A DNA stretch of 64,000 bases from Halobellus litoreus. GTDB lineage: Archaea > Halobacteriota > Halobacteria > Halobacteriales > Haloferacaceae. Under the pieces are notes generated by a model. The model was not told where the DNA came from, did not search any database, and was given only the letters and a program-made list of their open reading frames with translations. The DNA is taken from positions 124,001 through 188,000 of the forward strand of contig NZ_JANHAW010000003.1 in NCBI RefSeq assembly GCF_024464595.1. Direction: 5' to 3'. The position numbers and the translations under genes are program-made. Shown here in pieces: positions 25,988-34,788 of the stretch (positions within the stretch are counted from its first letter, which is position 1; every line of letters starts with the position of its first letter).

Positions 25988-27499
25988 TCACTCCTCGGCG
26001 ACGAAGACCGCCGCCTTCTCACGGATCTCGCCGTCCATCTCGAACCCCGGTTCCATTACCTCCACGATCGTGTTCTTTTCGGCGTCGGTGTCGACCGTCC
26101 TCACGGCCTCGTGTCGCTCCCGATTCAGCTTCTCGCCCAGTTCGGGAACGATCGGGACGACGTCCTCCTCGTCCTCCAGCACCCTGTCGAACTCCTTGAG
26201 CGTCACTTCCACGCCGTCTTTGATGTCCTCGCCCTGTTCGAGCGCCCTGGCTAACGGCGACCGGACGTCCGCCAACATCCCCCTGACGAGATCCTCGCTC
26301 GCGTACTTGAGCTCCGATTCCAGTTTCTTGTCGAGTCGCTCTTTGTACCGCTCGATCTGCTTTTCCTTCTGCTCGATCCGCTCGTCGGCGCGTTCGCGTT
26401 CGCGCTCGGCCCGCTCGTGGGCCGCTTCGAGGGCTTCACCCCGTTCTTCGAGCTTCCGTTTCAGTTCCTCGTTGCGCGCTTGCAACGCCGAGACGTAGGC
26501 TTTCCGTGCCTCGACCAATTCGTGCGACGGCGTCACCGCCGCCACGGAGTCGTCCGCCTTGTCATCCCTCTTCCGCTCCTGAAGCTCTTGGAGCTCCCGC
26601 TCTGCGATCCTGAGACGCTCTTCGGCCGACGGCTCGACATCGGACTCTTCGGTTCCTGCTTCGTCTCCCGCCTCGTCGGTTTCCCGCTCCTCGCCAGGCT
26701 CGTCGGTTTCCGCCCCGTCGTCTGCCTCGTCGGTTTCCGGCCCCTCGCGAGCCACGTCCGGTTCTCCGTCGGATTCGTCACCGATCGATTTCGGGCTCGC
26801 GGAGCCGTCTGGACCGCCGGCCTCGGCGTTCCTGCTGCCGGTCGACGATGAAAAGTCCACTCTCGTAGTGGCCTCCCCCTCGGAGGATCCTCGGCCGGCG
26901 GTGTCGCCGTCGGCTGCCTTGGACGCCCCTTCCCGGCCGTCCTCGTTCCTGCGGTTCGCCGCCGACTCGCTTCCGTCCTCCGAGTTCGACGCCGATCCCG
27001 ACTCCTGCGAATCGACCTTCCCGACCTCCCCGTCCGCCGTTCGGTCCGTATCGGCCGCCGTCTCCGAAGCGTCGTCCGCAGTCGCGCCCTCTCCCTCCGT
27101 CTGGGTCGACGAATCAGCCCCGTCGGCAGGACCCTCGGACGGGGGCCGATCACCGTGCTCCGTGTCGCGATCCGCGTCGGTGTCATCCATCGCCGACGGC
27201 TGGTCCGCTTCCGCCGCCCGACCTTCCGGTTCGCCGTCTCCCTGCCGGTCGTCGGCCGGACGGTCCCGCGTCTGCCCCGCCGCTTCCGGACGTTCGTCCG
27301 ACTCTCCGCGTTCCTCGGCTGCCGTCTTTTCGGCGTCTTCACCGGTCGACGGCTCCTCACGCGACTCCGGTGGTCGTTCTCCCGCAGACGCTTCCGCGTC
27401 TCCGTGCTCGTCGTTCGATTCTGGCTGCTCCTCGTCGTCTGCAGGGCCGGGAGACATTATTCGATTGATAAGTCGGGTTATCAGGTTCGTTAGTAGCAT
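25988..27499 (-). CDS. GrpE-like nucleotide exchange factor with long acidic N-terminal extension
   Basis: A 503-residue protein from the ATG at 27497-27499. The C-terminal ~190 residues fit GrpE: a long charged coiled coil (about 340-400), then DLVRGMLADVRSPLARALEQ, IKDGVEVTLKEFDRVLE and the beta-wing block ERHEAVRTVD..NTIVEVMEPGFEMDGEIREKAAVFV. The first ~300 residues are disordered and very acidic (Glu, Asp, Ser, Gly, Ala). GrpE is normally about 180-230 residues. The extreme N-terminus LLTNLITRLINRI forms an amphipathic helix that could touch the membrane. Alternative starts are a GTG at 27544 and the ATG of MSPGPADDEE. It is the first gene of the minus-strand chaperone series. Confidence 0.8.
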   Translation of the reverse strand: MLLTNLITRLINRIMSPGPADDEEQPESNDEHGDAEASAGERPPESREEPSTGEDAEKTAAEERGESDERPEAAGQTRDRPADDRQGDGEPEGRAAEADQPSAMDDTDADRDTEHGDRPPSEGPADGADSSTQTEGEGATADDASETAADTDRTADGEVGKVDSQESGSASNSEDGSESAANRRNEDGREGASKAADGDTAGRGSSEGEATTRVDFSSSTGSRNAEAGGPDGSASPKSIGDESDGEPDVAREGPETDEADDGAETDEPGEERETDEAGDEAGTEESDVEPSAEERLRIAERELQELQERKRDDKADDSVAAVTPSHELVEARKAYVSALQARNEELKRKLEERGEALEAAHERAERERERADERIEQKEKQIERYKERLDKKLESELKYASEDLVRGMLADVRSPLARALEQGEDIKDGVEVTLKEFDRVLEDEEDVVPIVPELGEKLNRERHEAVRTVDTDAEKNTIVEVMEPGFEMDGEIREKAAVFVAEE

Positions 27500-27581
27500 T
27501 GTTCGGTCGAAACGTGAACGGGAGCGACCGGGGGCTCCGTTCACCGAAGTGCGCTGTCTGGGGGTGAATGGTTCCTCATCC

Positions 27582-27591
27582 GTTATAAACC
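27582..27591 (-). promoter_or_regulatory. TATA promoter for the GrpE-like/Hsp70-like series
   Basis: On the minus strand the element reads GGTTTATAAC. Initiation would fall near 27558, giving either a ~60-base leader to the ATG at 27499 or a nearly leaderless start at the in-frame GTG at 27544. Confidence 0.5.
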
Positions 27592-27803
27592 CACAGATTT
27601 GATATCGAAATAACACTTCTGCTGTCGGCGTCCCGAGATCGCACGGAAGGCGGTCGACCGCCCGTTCTCTCCCGACCTCTCGGCCGGGGCCGCGTCCCGA
27701 AATCGGACTCGAACTCTCGGTCGAATGAATTTCTCGACCGGAGTCGATCACCTGACCCAACGACTATATGCGCTCCCGGTCGAACGTGTCGACACACGAC
27801 ACA

Positions 27804-28883
27804 ATGAACGCGACCATCGGCGTCGTCGGCGGGATGGGTAACGAAGCCATGGCCGACCTGGCGGCCAACGTCGCCTCGCTCGACGGATCGGCAGACCACT
27901 CGTACGTGCTCTACGGCAACTCTCGGCAGGCGTTCACGCCCGAGGAGGCCGATCAGGAGTGGGAGGCTGGCGATCCCCCGCTGCTCCGGAAGCGAGCCAC
28001 CGGCGAGTTCACGGCGGCGCTGCTGCAGAACCTCGGCGCGGCGCAGATCGGACTCTCCTGCAACGGTGCGCACCCGCTCTTTCGGGACATCTTCCGGGAT
28101 CTCGACGCCGACTTCGTCGATATGATCGCCGAGACGGCGCGGGTCCCCGCCGTCGACGACGGCGTGCTCGTGTTGGGCACCTCGCGGACCCTGGAGAAAC
28201 GGCTGTACGACGACGACCTGGAGGCCGCGGGCGTCGAGGCGTTCCAGCCGACCCCGCGGAACGTCGATCGGCTGATGGACGTCATCTACGATCCCGAGTT
28301 CGGCATCAAGACGGGCACGGTCACCGACCGGGCGGAGGACCTGCTCTGCGAACTCGTCCGCGAGGAGTGCGATCGACACCCCGCGATCGACACCGTCGTG
28401 CTCGGCTGCACGGAACTTCCCCTGGCGCTGACGCCGGAGTCCATCCCGCGGCTGAAGGAAGAGGGAGCCCTCCCGGAACACCTGACGTTCGTCGATCCAA
28501 CCCAGGTGTTGGCCGAACGGCTCCTCGACGACGCCGACGACGCGGAACCGCCGTCGGTCTCCCTCGCTGTCGACGACAGTCCCCACCTCGATTACGACCC
28601 GCCGTTCGCCGCGCGCGTCGGGTCGCTCTCGGAGATGGTGACGCTGCAGTCGAACCTGATCGAGTGGACGATGGAGTACTTCGCGGACCGCGGGGCCAGC
28701 GTCGGCGGCAGTTACCTGCACCTCCCCACGCTGTTTTTCGTCGACTACGATCGGCCGATCCCCCTCGATCTCGACGCGCTCGATCTCACGGTGCAGGAGT
28801 ACGATGCAATCCCGTCCGAACCCGACGACGCCATCGAACGCGCCTTAGAGCGGAACTTCGAACAGGTCTCTCACCTGCTCTGA
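27804..28883 (+). CDS. Aspartate/glutamate racemase family protein
   Basis: A 359-residue protein of the Asp/Glu racemase superfamily. It opens with a glycine-rich IGVVGGMGNEA and has the two expected catalytic cysteines in GLSCNGAHPLF and VVLGCTELPLAL, one per pseudo-symmetric half. It is longer than the usual ~230-250 residues because of a ~100-residue C-terminal extension that looks ordered. The ATG at 27804 is chosen because MNATIGVVGG begins the family core; a TATA-like tatatg at 27764-27769 lies about 38 bases upstream. The true substrate (aspartate, hydantoin or another) is not determined. Confidence 0.8.
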   Translation: MNATIGVVGGMGNEAMADLAANVASLDGSADHSYVLYGNSRQAFTPEEADQEWEAGDPPLLRKRATGEFTAALLQNLGAAQIGLSCNGAHPLFRDIFRDLDADFVDMIAETARVPAVDDGVLVLGTSRTLEKRLYDDDLEAAGVEAFQPTPRNVDRLMDVIYDPEFGIKTGTVTDRAEDLLCELVREECDRHPAIDTVVLGCTELPLALTPESIPRLKEEGALPEHLTFVDPTQVLAERLLDDADDAEPPSVSLAVDDSPHLDYDPPFAARVGSLSEMVTLQSNLIEWTMEYFADRGASVGGSYLHLPTLFFVDYDRPIPLDLDALDLTVQEYDAIPSEPDDAIERALERNFEQVSHLL

Positions 28884-28925
28884 ACGGGGCGCGTCGACCG
28901 CGGCCCCGGCCCGCCGCGTCGCTTC

Positions 28926-29570
28926 CTACAGTACGCCTCCGAGGATTCCGACGGTGATGACCAGTCCCAGACAGACCACCGCCAGCCGGAGAAACGCCAT
29001 CCCGTACGCCGTGTTCCGCGCCTTGTGCCGCGCCACGAGCTTGTAGTTCAGCAGCCGGGAGTACTGGAAAGCCGCCTCGGAGTCGATCGTCGTGTCCTCG
29101 TCGTACTCATCGATCCACACCTCGACCGCCGCCCTGAGATCCGCGGGCGAGTCGATTTCCGTCCGGCTGAACCGATCGAGGTCCGTCGGGTCGTCGTTCA
29201 GCCAGGGCAACCACTTGTGGTCGAGAAAGCGGTCCCCGACCCCGTCGCCGTAGAACCGCCGCGGCGCGAGCGAGTCGACGAGGTAGTACATACTCGCGAG
29301 CGTGGCCGCCACAGAGGCGAGCGCGAGGAGAATGAACCCGGCCCGGACCCCGGGCGTCTCCGACAGTCGTGGATACGCGAACGTCACCCACGTCCCCAGG
29401 GCGGCCAGGAGGAACGTGATGCCGACGATCGCGGTGTCGCCGATGTTGTCGAGGTTCGCGATCGACTGGAACGTCTCGTCTCCCTCGTCCCGAGCGATGG
29501 CGAGCGTCGGCTGGTCGACGGGCTCGGCCGTGTCTCTGTCGGTCTCCTCCTGCATTGTCGTCTCCGGCAT
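28926..29570 (-). CDS. Membrane protein of unknown function, three helices
   Basis: A 214-residue protein. A ~45-residue acidic N-terminus is followed by two membrane helices (about 46-66 and 76-97), a cytosolic loop of ~80 residues (DRFLDHKWLPWLNDDP) and a C-terminal helix (about 192-213). I do not recognise the family. It is convergent with the racemase-family gene. An in-frame ATG at codon 6 is an alternative start. Confidence 0.65.
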   Translation of the reverse strand: MPETTMQEETDRDTAEPVDQPTLAIARDEGDETFQSIANLDNIGDTAIVGITFLLAALGTWVTFAYPRLSETPGVRAGFILLALASVAATLASMYYLVDSLAPRRFYGDGVGDRFLDHKWLPWLNDDPTDLDRFSRTEIDSPADLRAAVEVWIDEYDEDTTIDSEAAFQYSRLLNYKLVARHKARNTAYGMAFLRLAVVCLGLVITVGILGGVL

Positions 29571-29677
29571 CTCGGCGGACGGGTTTATATCCTGCCGGAC
29601 GGGCCCCCCGTCCCGGCACCGTCGGTCCCCACGAGTTCCCCCGACCGCCGTCCGCCTGGTCCCGCGCTCGCGACAGC

Positions 29678-29685
29678 GTTAATTG
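29678..29685 (+). promoter_or_regulatory. TATA promoter for the P1 peptidase gene
   Basis: The element gttaattg is centred about 26 bases before the GTG at 29708. This supports that GTG as a leaderless start codon. Confidence 0.5.
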
Positions 29686-29707
29686 AACGGCTTCGCTACT
29701 GCCGCGT

Positions 29708-30748
29708 GTGACTAGCGAACGACGAACACGCCTACGAGAACTCGGTATTGCCCCCGGACGGCTCCCGCCGGGCGAAGACAACGCGTTGACCGACGTTCCG
29801 GGCGTCGCCGTCGGCCACCGGACGCTGCACCGCGGCGCCCCCGACGACGAGCCCTGCCTCCGCACCGGCGCGTCGGTGATCGACCCCGCGGTCGATCGGG
29901 ACGTGTACGAGAACCCCGTAACTGGCGCGACGTCCGTCCTGAACGGCTACGGCAAGTCGGTCGGCCTCCCGCAGGTCGACGAACTCGGCGAGATCGAGAC
30001 GCCGATCGGCCTGACCAACACCCTCGACGTCTGGAGCGTCGCCGACGCCGTCGCGGGGCGCGCGCTCGAGCGCGACGCGTCGGTCACGTCCGTCAACCCA
30101 GTCGTCGGCGAGTGCAACGACGGCGTGCTCAACGACATCCGCGGCCGGCACGTCTCGGCGGCGCACGTCGAGGACGCCTTCGAGGCCGCGACGGAATCGA
30201 ACACCCAAGAGGGCTGTGTCGGCGCGGGCGCGGGAACGACCGGATTCGGCTGGAAGGCCGGCATCGGCACGGCCTCGCGCCGCGTCGCCGATCACACGGT
30301 CGGCGCGCTCGTGCTCACGAACACCGGGAAGCCCGAGGACCTCCGAATCGACGGCCTGCACGTGGACCGCTACGTCGAGGCGTCGACCGAGGCGTCGTCT
30401 GCGGGAGGCTCGATTATGATGCTCGTCGGCACCGACGCGGCGCTCTCCTCGCGGCAGTTGGGCCGGGTCGTCGAGCGAACGGAACTCGGACTGGGCCGCG
30501 TCGGCGGCATCGCCCACCACGGCAGCGGCGACTTCGCGATCGGGTTCGCCAACGACCGCGGCGAGACGTTCTCAGACGGGGAGCTCACGCCGCTGTTCAG
30601 AGCGGCCATCGAGGCCACCGAAGAGGCGATCTACAACTCGCTCACCCGCGCCGAGACGACGGTCGGCATCGACGGAACCACCGTCGAAGCCCTGCCGCTC
30701 GACGCCGTCCGGCGGGCGGTAGAAGCCCGGGGACCTTCGAACCCGTAA
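29708..30748 (+). CDS. P1 family peptidase (DmpA-type aminopeptidase)
   Basis: A 346-residue N-terminal-nucleophile peptidase of the P1/DmpA (L-aminopeptidase/D-esterase) family, which self-cleaves to create its catalytic Ser. The conserved N-terminal block ALTDVPGVAVGHRT, the GYGKSVGLPQVDELGEIETPIGLTNT region (read as adjoining motifs) and the putative cleavage/nucleophile site SAGGSIMMLVGTDA are all visible. The C-terminal EATEEAIYNSLTRAET block is also typical. It is a cytosolic enzyme that removes N-terminal residues from small peptides or amides. It starts with GTG. Confidence 0.88.
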   Translation: MTSERRTRLRELGIAPGRLPPGEDNALTDVPGVAVGHRTLHRGAPDDEPCLRTGASVIDPAVDRDVYENPVTGATSVLNGYGKSVGLPQVDELGEIETPIGLTNTLDVWSVADAVAGRALERDASVTSVNPVVGECNDGVLNDIRGRHVSAAHVEDAFEAATESNTQEGCVGAGAGTTGFGWKAGIGTASRRVADHTVGALVLTNTGKPEDLRIDGLHVDRYVEASTEASSAGGSIMMLVGTDAALSSRQLGRVVERTELGLGRVGGIAHHGSGDFAIGFANDRGETFSDGELTPLFRAAIEATEEAIYNSLTRAETTVGIDGTTVEALPLDAVRRAVEARGPSNP

Positions 30749-30786
30749 CGAAGCGCGATAGGGTACCTCGGCGACCACGGCGGTGA

Positions 30787-31758
30787 CTAGGTCCCGCCTC
30801 CGTCCCCGTCCTGCCGATCCCTGAACCGCTCGACGGTCTCCCGGTCCGGCAAGGCGGCCATCGCGCCGCTCTCGGTGGTCGAAACCGCGGCCACGGCGTT
30901 CGCGAACCCGAGCGTCTCCGTCGGGTCGCTCCCGTCGACCATCGCCGTCAGCGCGCCGGCGAGGAACGCGTCCCCCGCGCCCGTCGCGTCGACGACATCG
31001 TCGAGTTCGTACCCCTCGTGGGACCACTCGCCGGCACCCCAGGGCGCGCTGGGACCGGCAACCGCCCGCGCTCCCGCCGCCCCTCGGGTGACGAGGACCG
31101 TGTCGGGGCCCGCCTCCAGGAGCCGCTGGCCGAACGCTTCCTCGTCGACCGGGACGCCGGTCGGCTCGAAATCTGCCGGCGTCGCCTTCAGCACGTCGGT
31201 CAACGAGAGCATCCGCTCGATCGTCGGCGTCGGGTCCTCCGACCAGAGGTCCGCGCGGGTGTTCGGATCGAACACGACCCGGCAGCCGGCGTCCCGAGCC
31301 CGTTCGGCGAGGTCGAACACCGCCGATCGAGACGGGTCGTCGGTCAGGGCCACGCCGCCGACGACGACCCACCCGACGTCCGATAGCGTCCCCTCGCCGA
31401 CGTCGTCGGTCCCGATGTGAACGTCGGCGGTGTCCTCGCGGAAGAACGTGAAACTCCGATCGCCGGCTTGGTCGTGACTCACGAACGCCAGCGCCGTCGG
31501 ATGGTCGCTCCGCGTCACGAACCGGTCTGGCACTCCCTCGTCTTCGAGGGCCGACGCGAGGAAATCTCCGAAGCCGTCGGTCGAGAGGTTCGTACAGAGC
31601 CACGGTGGTGTCTCGAGTCGGGCCAGCGCGACCGCTACGTTCGCGGGTGCGCCGCCCGCCCGACGGTCGAACGATTCGACTTCGCCGAGGGGTCCGGGCG
31701 TCGCCGGAATAAAGTCTACGAGCGTCTCCCCGGCAACGATGATCGAACGGTCAGTCAT
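30787..31758 (-). CDS. PfkB family sugar kinase (fructokinase/KDG kinase-like)
   Basis: A 323-residue ribokinase-family kinase. It begins IIVAGETLVDFIP, has the substrate motif RRAGGAPANVAVALARL near residue 33 and the catalytic signature VDATGAGDAFLAG near residue 255, where Asp is the base. The FDPNTRADLW and LKATPADFE blocks resemble haloarchaeal fructokinases and 2-keto-3-deoxygluconate kinases; the substrate cannot be fixed from sequence. It is convergent with the P1 peptidase gene and next to the AT-rich left border of the catabolic region, so it may serve that pathway. Confidence 0.85.
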   Translation of the reverse strand: MTDRSIIVAGETLVDFIPATPGPLGEVESFDRRAGGAPANVAVALARLETPPWLCTNLSTDGFGDFLASALEDEGVPDRFVTRSDHPTALAFVSHDQAGDRSFTFFREDTADVHIGTDDVGEGTLSDVGWVVVGGVALTDDPSRSAVFDLAERARDAGCRVVFDPNTRADLWSEDPTPTIERMLSLTDVLKATPADFEPTGVPVDEEAFGQRLLEAGPDTVLVTRGAAGARAVAGPSAPWGAGEWSHEGYELDDVVDATGAGDAFLAGALTAMVDGSDPTETLGFANAVAAVSTTESGAMAALPDRETVERFRDRQDGDGGGT

Positions 31759-32347
31759 TCGTCGGACGGTGCGTTGCGGCCGGACGACAGACTGCTGCCG
31801 GCACAGTGACGGTTCGCGCTGACCGGTGCGGTTTCCGAGTCCCGTCGCAACGTGGTGGGCGCTCTCTGGAACGCTTCCCCGCGGTTCTTTCCGAAACGCG
31901 TCATATTGCCTATATATTCTCCACAGACGTTATTAGCTCTTGTCGTCGTGTATTCGCGGACCGTTGCTCCGACCCGACTGGATCGAACTGTGCGGAGGGC
32001 CGACTCAGCGTGAGCCGAACAGTCTGGTTCTAATTTTCAGATATAATTACTGATAAGATTCGTTATGATATGTTTGTAAATTACTGTACCTGAACCCAGA
32101 TAAAAAATAAATTTTGAGAATTAAGCGGAGAAACCACTAAAAATATGTGTATATTCTTCCCAAAATAAAAAATATGTGCAGTAAGACTCACGCCCGATAT
32201 ACAATTTATTTCAGGTAAGTCAATAAAAATATAAGATATCGTGTATGAACCCTTCCGGACGCTCTTCACCGTGTTCTCCAAATTTGTAACAAACGTACAC
32301 AAGTTATTCTCGACGACGTCCCCGATCCGACAAGGGGGCGAAATCGC
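31759..32347. other. AT-rich intergenic region, left flank of the catabolic locus
   Basis: About 590 bp with no credible gene. From about 32030 to 32250 the sequence is extremely AT-rich compared with the surrounding high-GC DNA. Short open frames here are Phe/Ile/Tyr-rich and look random. No tRNA or repeat diagnostic of an integration site was seen. Confidence 0.6.
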
Positions 32348-33115
32348 TCACGCACTGGCGAGTTCCACCTGCACGGATTTCGTCGTGCTCAGCACCTGTC
32401 CCGTGACGTCCTCTTCCAAGTATCGACCGTTGAGACGGTCCACCGGTCCGCAGACCCCCAGCGCGGCGGTCCGATACTCTCCGTTCGACGGGATCGGGGC
32501 TGCGACGCCGACGACACCCTCGTGGTGTTCACCTCTGCAGAACGAAATCCCGTCGTCTCGGACGCGACGCAGCTCCGTCGTGAGTTCCTCGCGATCCGTG
32601 ATGGTCGCGTCAGTATACGCCTCGCGGTTCAGTCGGTCGAGCACAGTTCTGAGATCCTCGTCCGAGAGCGACGCCAGGAGACATTTCCCCGGCGCGGTGA
32701 CGTGAAGCGGCAGTCTCTCGCCGACACCGAACGGTTGCGTCCAAAGCGTGTCCCCCTCGGCAATGTGGATCGGAATCGCGCTCTCTTCCTCCCTCACGAA
32801 CAGCGTCGCGGTCTCGCCGGTCGCCGCGGCCAGATTGTCCACGGCCTCTTTGGTTTCCTGGTAGATTCCCACGTCGCTCCGGACCCCTGATCCCAATCTC
32901 AGTAGACTCAGCGACGGTCCGTATCGACCGTCACGCTTCGTCACGTACCCGTGTGCGCGGAGCGTGGCGAGGTGATTGTGGACGACACTCTTCGCCACGT
33001 CCACCTCTCGTGAGAGGGCTGTGACTCCCATCGACTCCGGTGCGTCGACGAGGGTTTCCAATATCCGGAGCGACGTTCCGGTCGCTTCGACAGCGTACTT
33101 CGGTGATTCGTCCAT
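32348..33115 (-). CDS. IclR family transcriptional regulator
   Basis: A 255-residue regulator. The N-terminal winged helix spans about residues 10-72 (SLRILETLVDAPESMGVTAL, recognition helix AKSVVHNHLATLRAHGYV). The IclR effector domain spans about 80-250, with the usual HVTAPGKCLLASL and GVVGVAAPIP..GEYRTAALGVCGP blocks. IclR proteins commonly control sugar and aromatic catabolic operons in haloarchaea. Its position at the edge of the locus suggests it controls the adjacent dehydrogenase and transporter genes. Confidence 0.9.
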   Translation of the reverse strand: MDESPKYAVEATGTSLRILETLVDAPESMGVTALSREVDVAKSVVHNHLATLRAHGYVTKRDGRYGPSLSLLRLGSGVRSDVGIYQETKEAVDNLAAATGETATLFVREEESAIPIHIAEGDTLWTQPFGVGERLPLHVTAPGKCLLASLSDEDLRTVLDRLNREAYTDATITDREELTTELRRVRDDGISFCRGEHHEGVVGVAAPIPSNGEYRTAALGVCGPVDRLNGRYLEEDVTGQVLSTTKSVQVELASA

Positions 33116-33415
33116 TTCGTTCGTCAGTACGAAGGCCGCCGCCTAAAATTTGTTCACCACTGCAGAACGGACGGCGGGGCATCGTACAGCACCGGACTGG
33201 CCGAAGTATATAATGATTGTTAATGCCACAGCAAATATCGAACGAAATCACCGTGAATACTACTTGTTCTGCTCTACTGAACAGTTGGCGGGGGCCAGCG
33301 TCTCAACTCCTCCGTCGATCGATTACGGGACGGCAGGCTCGGCGGTCCCCCCTCGAAATCGCGACCATCTGGGCGCTAACAGGATCTCGACGCACAGGCC
33401 GCAAAAGGGTGGCAC
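33116..33415. other. Intergenic region upstream of the IclR gene
   Basis: A 300-bp gap. It contains the IclR promoter (33144-33151) and a second AT-rich TATA-like element (agtatataatg, 33206-33216) with a BRE-like CCGAAG in the plus direction but no gene following it. No gene is supported. Confidence 0.5.
33144..33151 (-). promoter_or_regulatory. TATA promoter for the IclR gene
   Basis: On the minus strand the element reads AAATTTTA. It lies about 30 bases before the ATG at 33113-33115, consistent with a leaderless mRNA. Confidence 0.5.
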
Positions 33416-34450
33416 TCACTCGGCATCCGGGATTACGACGTGCTTCAGCCCCTCGGTGTTCGCCATCCGATCGAACGCCCACGGGAGGTCGTCCAGGCCG
33501 ATCCGATCCGTGACGATCGGATCCACCTCGACCCGTCCGTGCGTCAGCAACGTCACCGCTCGCTCGAAGTCAGCCGTCGTCAGCGAGTAGGACCCGCGGT
33601 AGTCCACCTCGTCGAAGTACACATCGAAGGGACTGATCTCAAGGGTCTCGTCTTGGGCCGGGACGCCGAAGACGAGGGTCGACCCGCCCTTCGCTGTCAC
33701 CGCGTTGGCCTGCCGGATCGTCGGAGCGAGGCCGATCGCCTCGACGCCGACGTCGACGGGGCCGTCCGCGGCGTCCTCGATCGCCGCGACCGGATCAGTG
33801 ACCGCCTCGGGATCGACGACAGCGTCGGCACCCAGGTCAGCGGCGAGCTCCCGCCTGGTGTCGTCGAGTTCCGAGACCACGATCGGCGCGGCACCGACGT
33901 TGCGGAACGCCTGGAGCAACAGGAGGCCGATCGGGCCCGCGCCGACGATGGCGACGCTGTCCCCGGGCTCGCTGTCGACCTGCGACACGCCGTGGAGGGC
34001 GCAGGCGAGCGGTTCGGCCAGGGAGGCCCGCGTGAACGACAGTTCCCCGATTCCCTCGACGTTCGTCTCTGGAACCCGGACGTACTCCGCGAAGGCCCCG
34101 TCGACGACGGTGTCCGCGGCTCCGCCGATACTCGTGTTGTTCTCACAAAGGTGCGTCTCCCCGCGTTTACAGTACGTACAGGCGTTACACGGGATCGTCG
34201 GGTTGATCGCGACGCGGTCACCTGACTCGTACCGCAAGACGTCGTCGCCGACGTCGACGACGGTCCCCGCGCTCTCGTGTCCCGGTACCAGCGGGGTCTC
34301 CACACTGAAGGATCCGCGATACAGGTGATAGTCCGTCATACAGACGCCACACGCCCCGATTCGGATCAGCAATTCGTCGTCGGCCGGAATCGGCCGATCG
34401 CGTTCCCGCACTTCGACCGATCCGACGTCGGTTAGCGTCGCTGCGCGCAT
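33416..34450 (-). CDS. Zinc-dependent medium-chain alcohol/polyol dehydrogenase
   Basis: A 344-residue MDR-family dehydrogenase. Catalytic zinc ligands are in GACGVCMTDYHLYRG and PLVPGHESAG; structural zinc Cys residues are in PCNACTYCKRGETHLC. The Rossmann motif is VAIVGAGPIGLLLLQ. The ATG at 34448-34450 starts the conserved MRAATLTDVGSVEV; the frame remains open another 79 codons, but that part is Arg/Gln-rich and unlike the family. It is a close paralogue of the gene at 45013 (shared MTDYHLYRG, FGVPxQDETxEI). It likely oxidises a sugar alcohol or sugar in the locus; the exact substrate is unknown. Confidence 0.88.
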   Translation of the reverse strand: MRAATLTDVGSVEVRERDRPIPADDELLIRIGACGVCMTDYHLYRGSFSVETPLVPGHESAGTVVDVGDDVLRYESGDRVAINPTIPCNACTYCKRGETHLCENNTSIGGAADTVVDGAFAEYVRVPETNVEGIGELSFTRASLAEPLACALHGVSQVDSEPGDSVAIVGAGPIGLLLLQAFRNVGAAPIVVSELDDTRRELAADLGADAVVDPEAVTDPVAAIEDAADGPVDVGVEAIGLAPTIRQANAVTAKGGSTLVFGVPAQDETLEISPFDVYFDEVDYRGSYSLTTADFERAVTLLTHGRVEVDPIVTDRIGLDDLPWAFDRMANTEGLKHVVIPDAE

Positions 34451-34788
34451 CAGGGATCCGTGCTCCGGTGCCGCTCTGCGGTGGTTCTGCCTCGATTCCG
34501 TCGGTGGGATCGGTTTCTCGGTCTCATACTGTTGAAATCGCCGCGCTGGTTCCGTCGACTGCGGTCGGTTCTGTCGAGCGACGCATACTCTGCTAACGGC
34601 TGCCGCTGAAGCAAGGTATTCACATCTCCTATTAAAATATTTCTCCGCTCGTCGGTCGAAGCTGACGAGATCGAACTGTTGGATCACCCGCCACTACCGA
34701 CTTCTCCGTATCACTACGTGTAGAACAGTTGATTAATGAATAGTTTTATTATTAATGGATAATTCGATACGGCACGAGGTCGACGACT
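34451..34788. other. Divergent control region between dehydrogenase and ABC operon
   Basis: About 340 bp. The part nearest the ABC genes (34690-34770) is AT-rich, with overlapping TTAAT/ATTAAT motifs (34733-34756) that could be a regulator site. No gene is supported. Confidence 0.5.
34744..34753 (+). promoter_or_regulatory. TATA promoter of the sugar ABC transporter operon
   Basis: The element ttttattatt lies about 40 bases before the ATG at 34789, leaving a short leader of roughly 15 bases. It is the likely start of the transcript covering the binding protein, permeases and ATPase. Confidence 0.5.

Noticed and set aside
32081-32302. 73-codon minus-strand frame in the left AT-rich flank
   Set aside because: Low-complexity hydrophobic composition in AT-rich DNA and no promoter; looks random.
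34451-34687. 79-codon N-terminal extension of the zinc dehydrogenase
   Set aside because: Arg/Gln-rich and not found in the family; the conserved N-terminus begins at the ATG at 34450.
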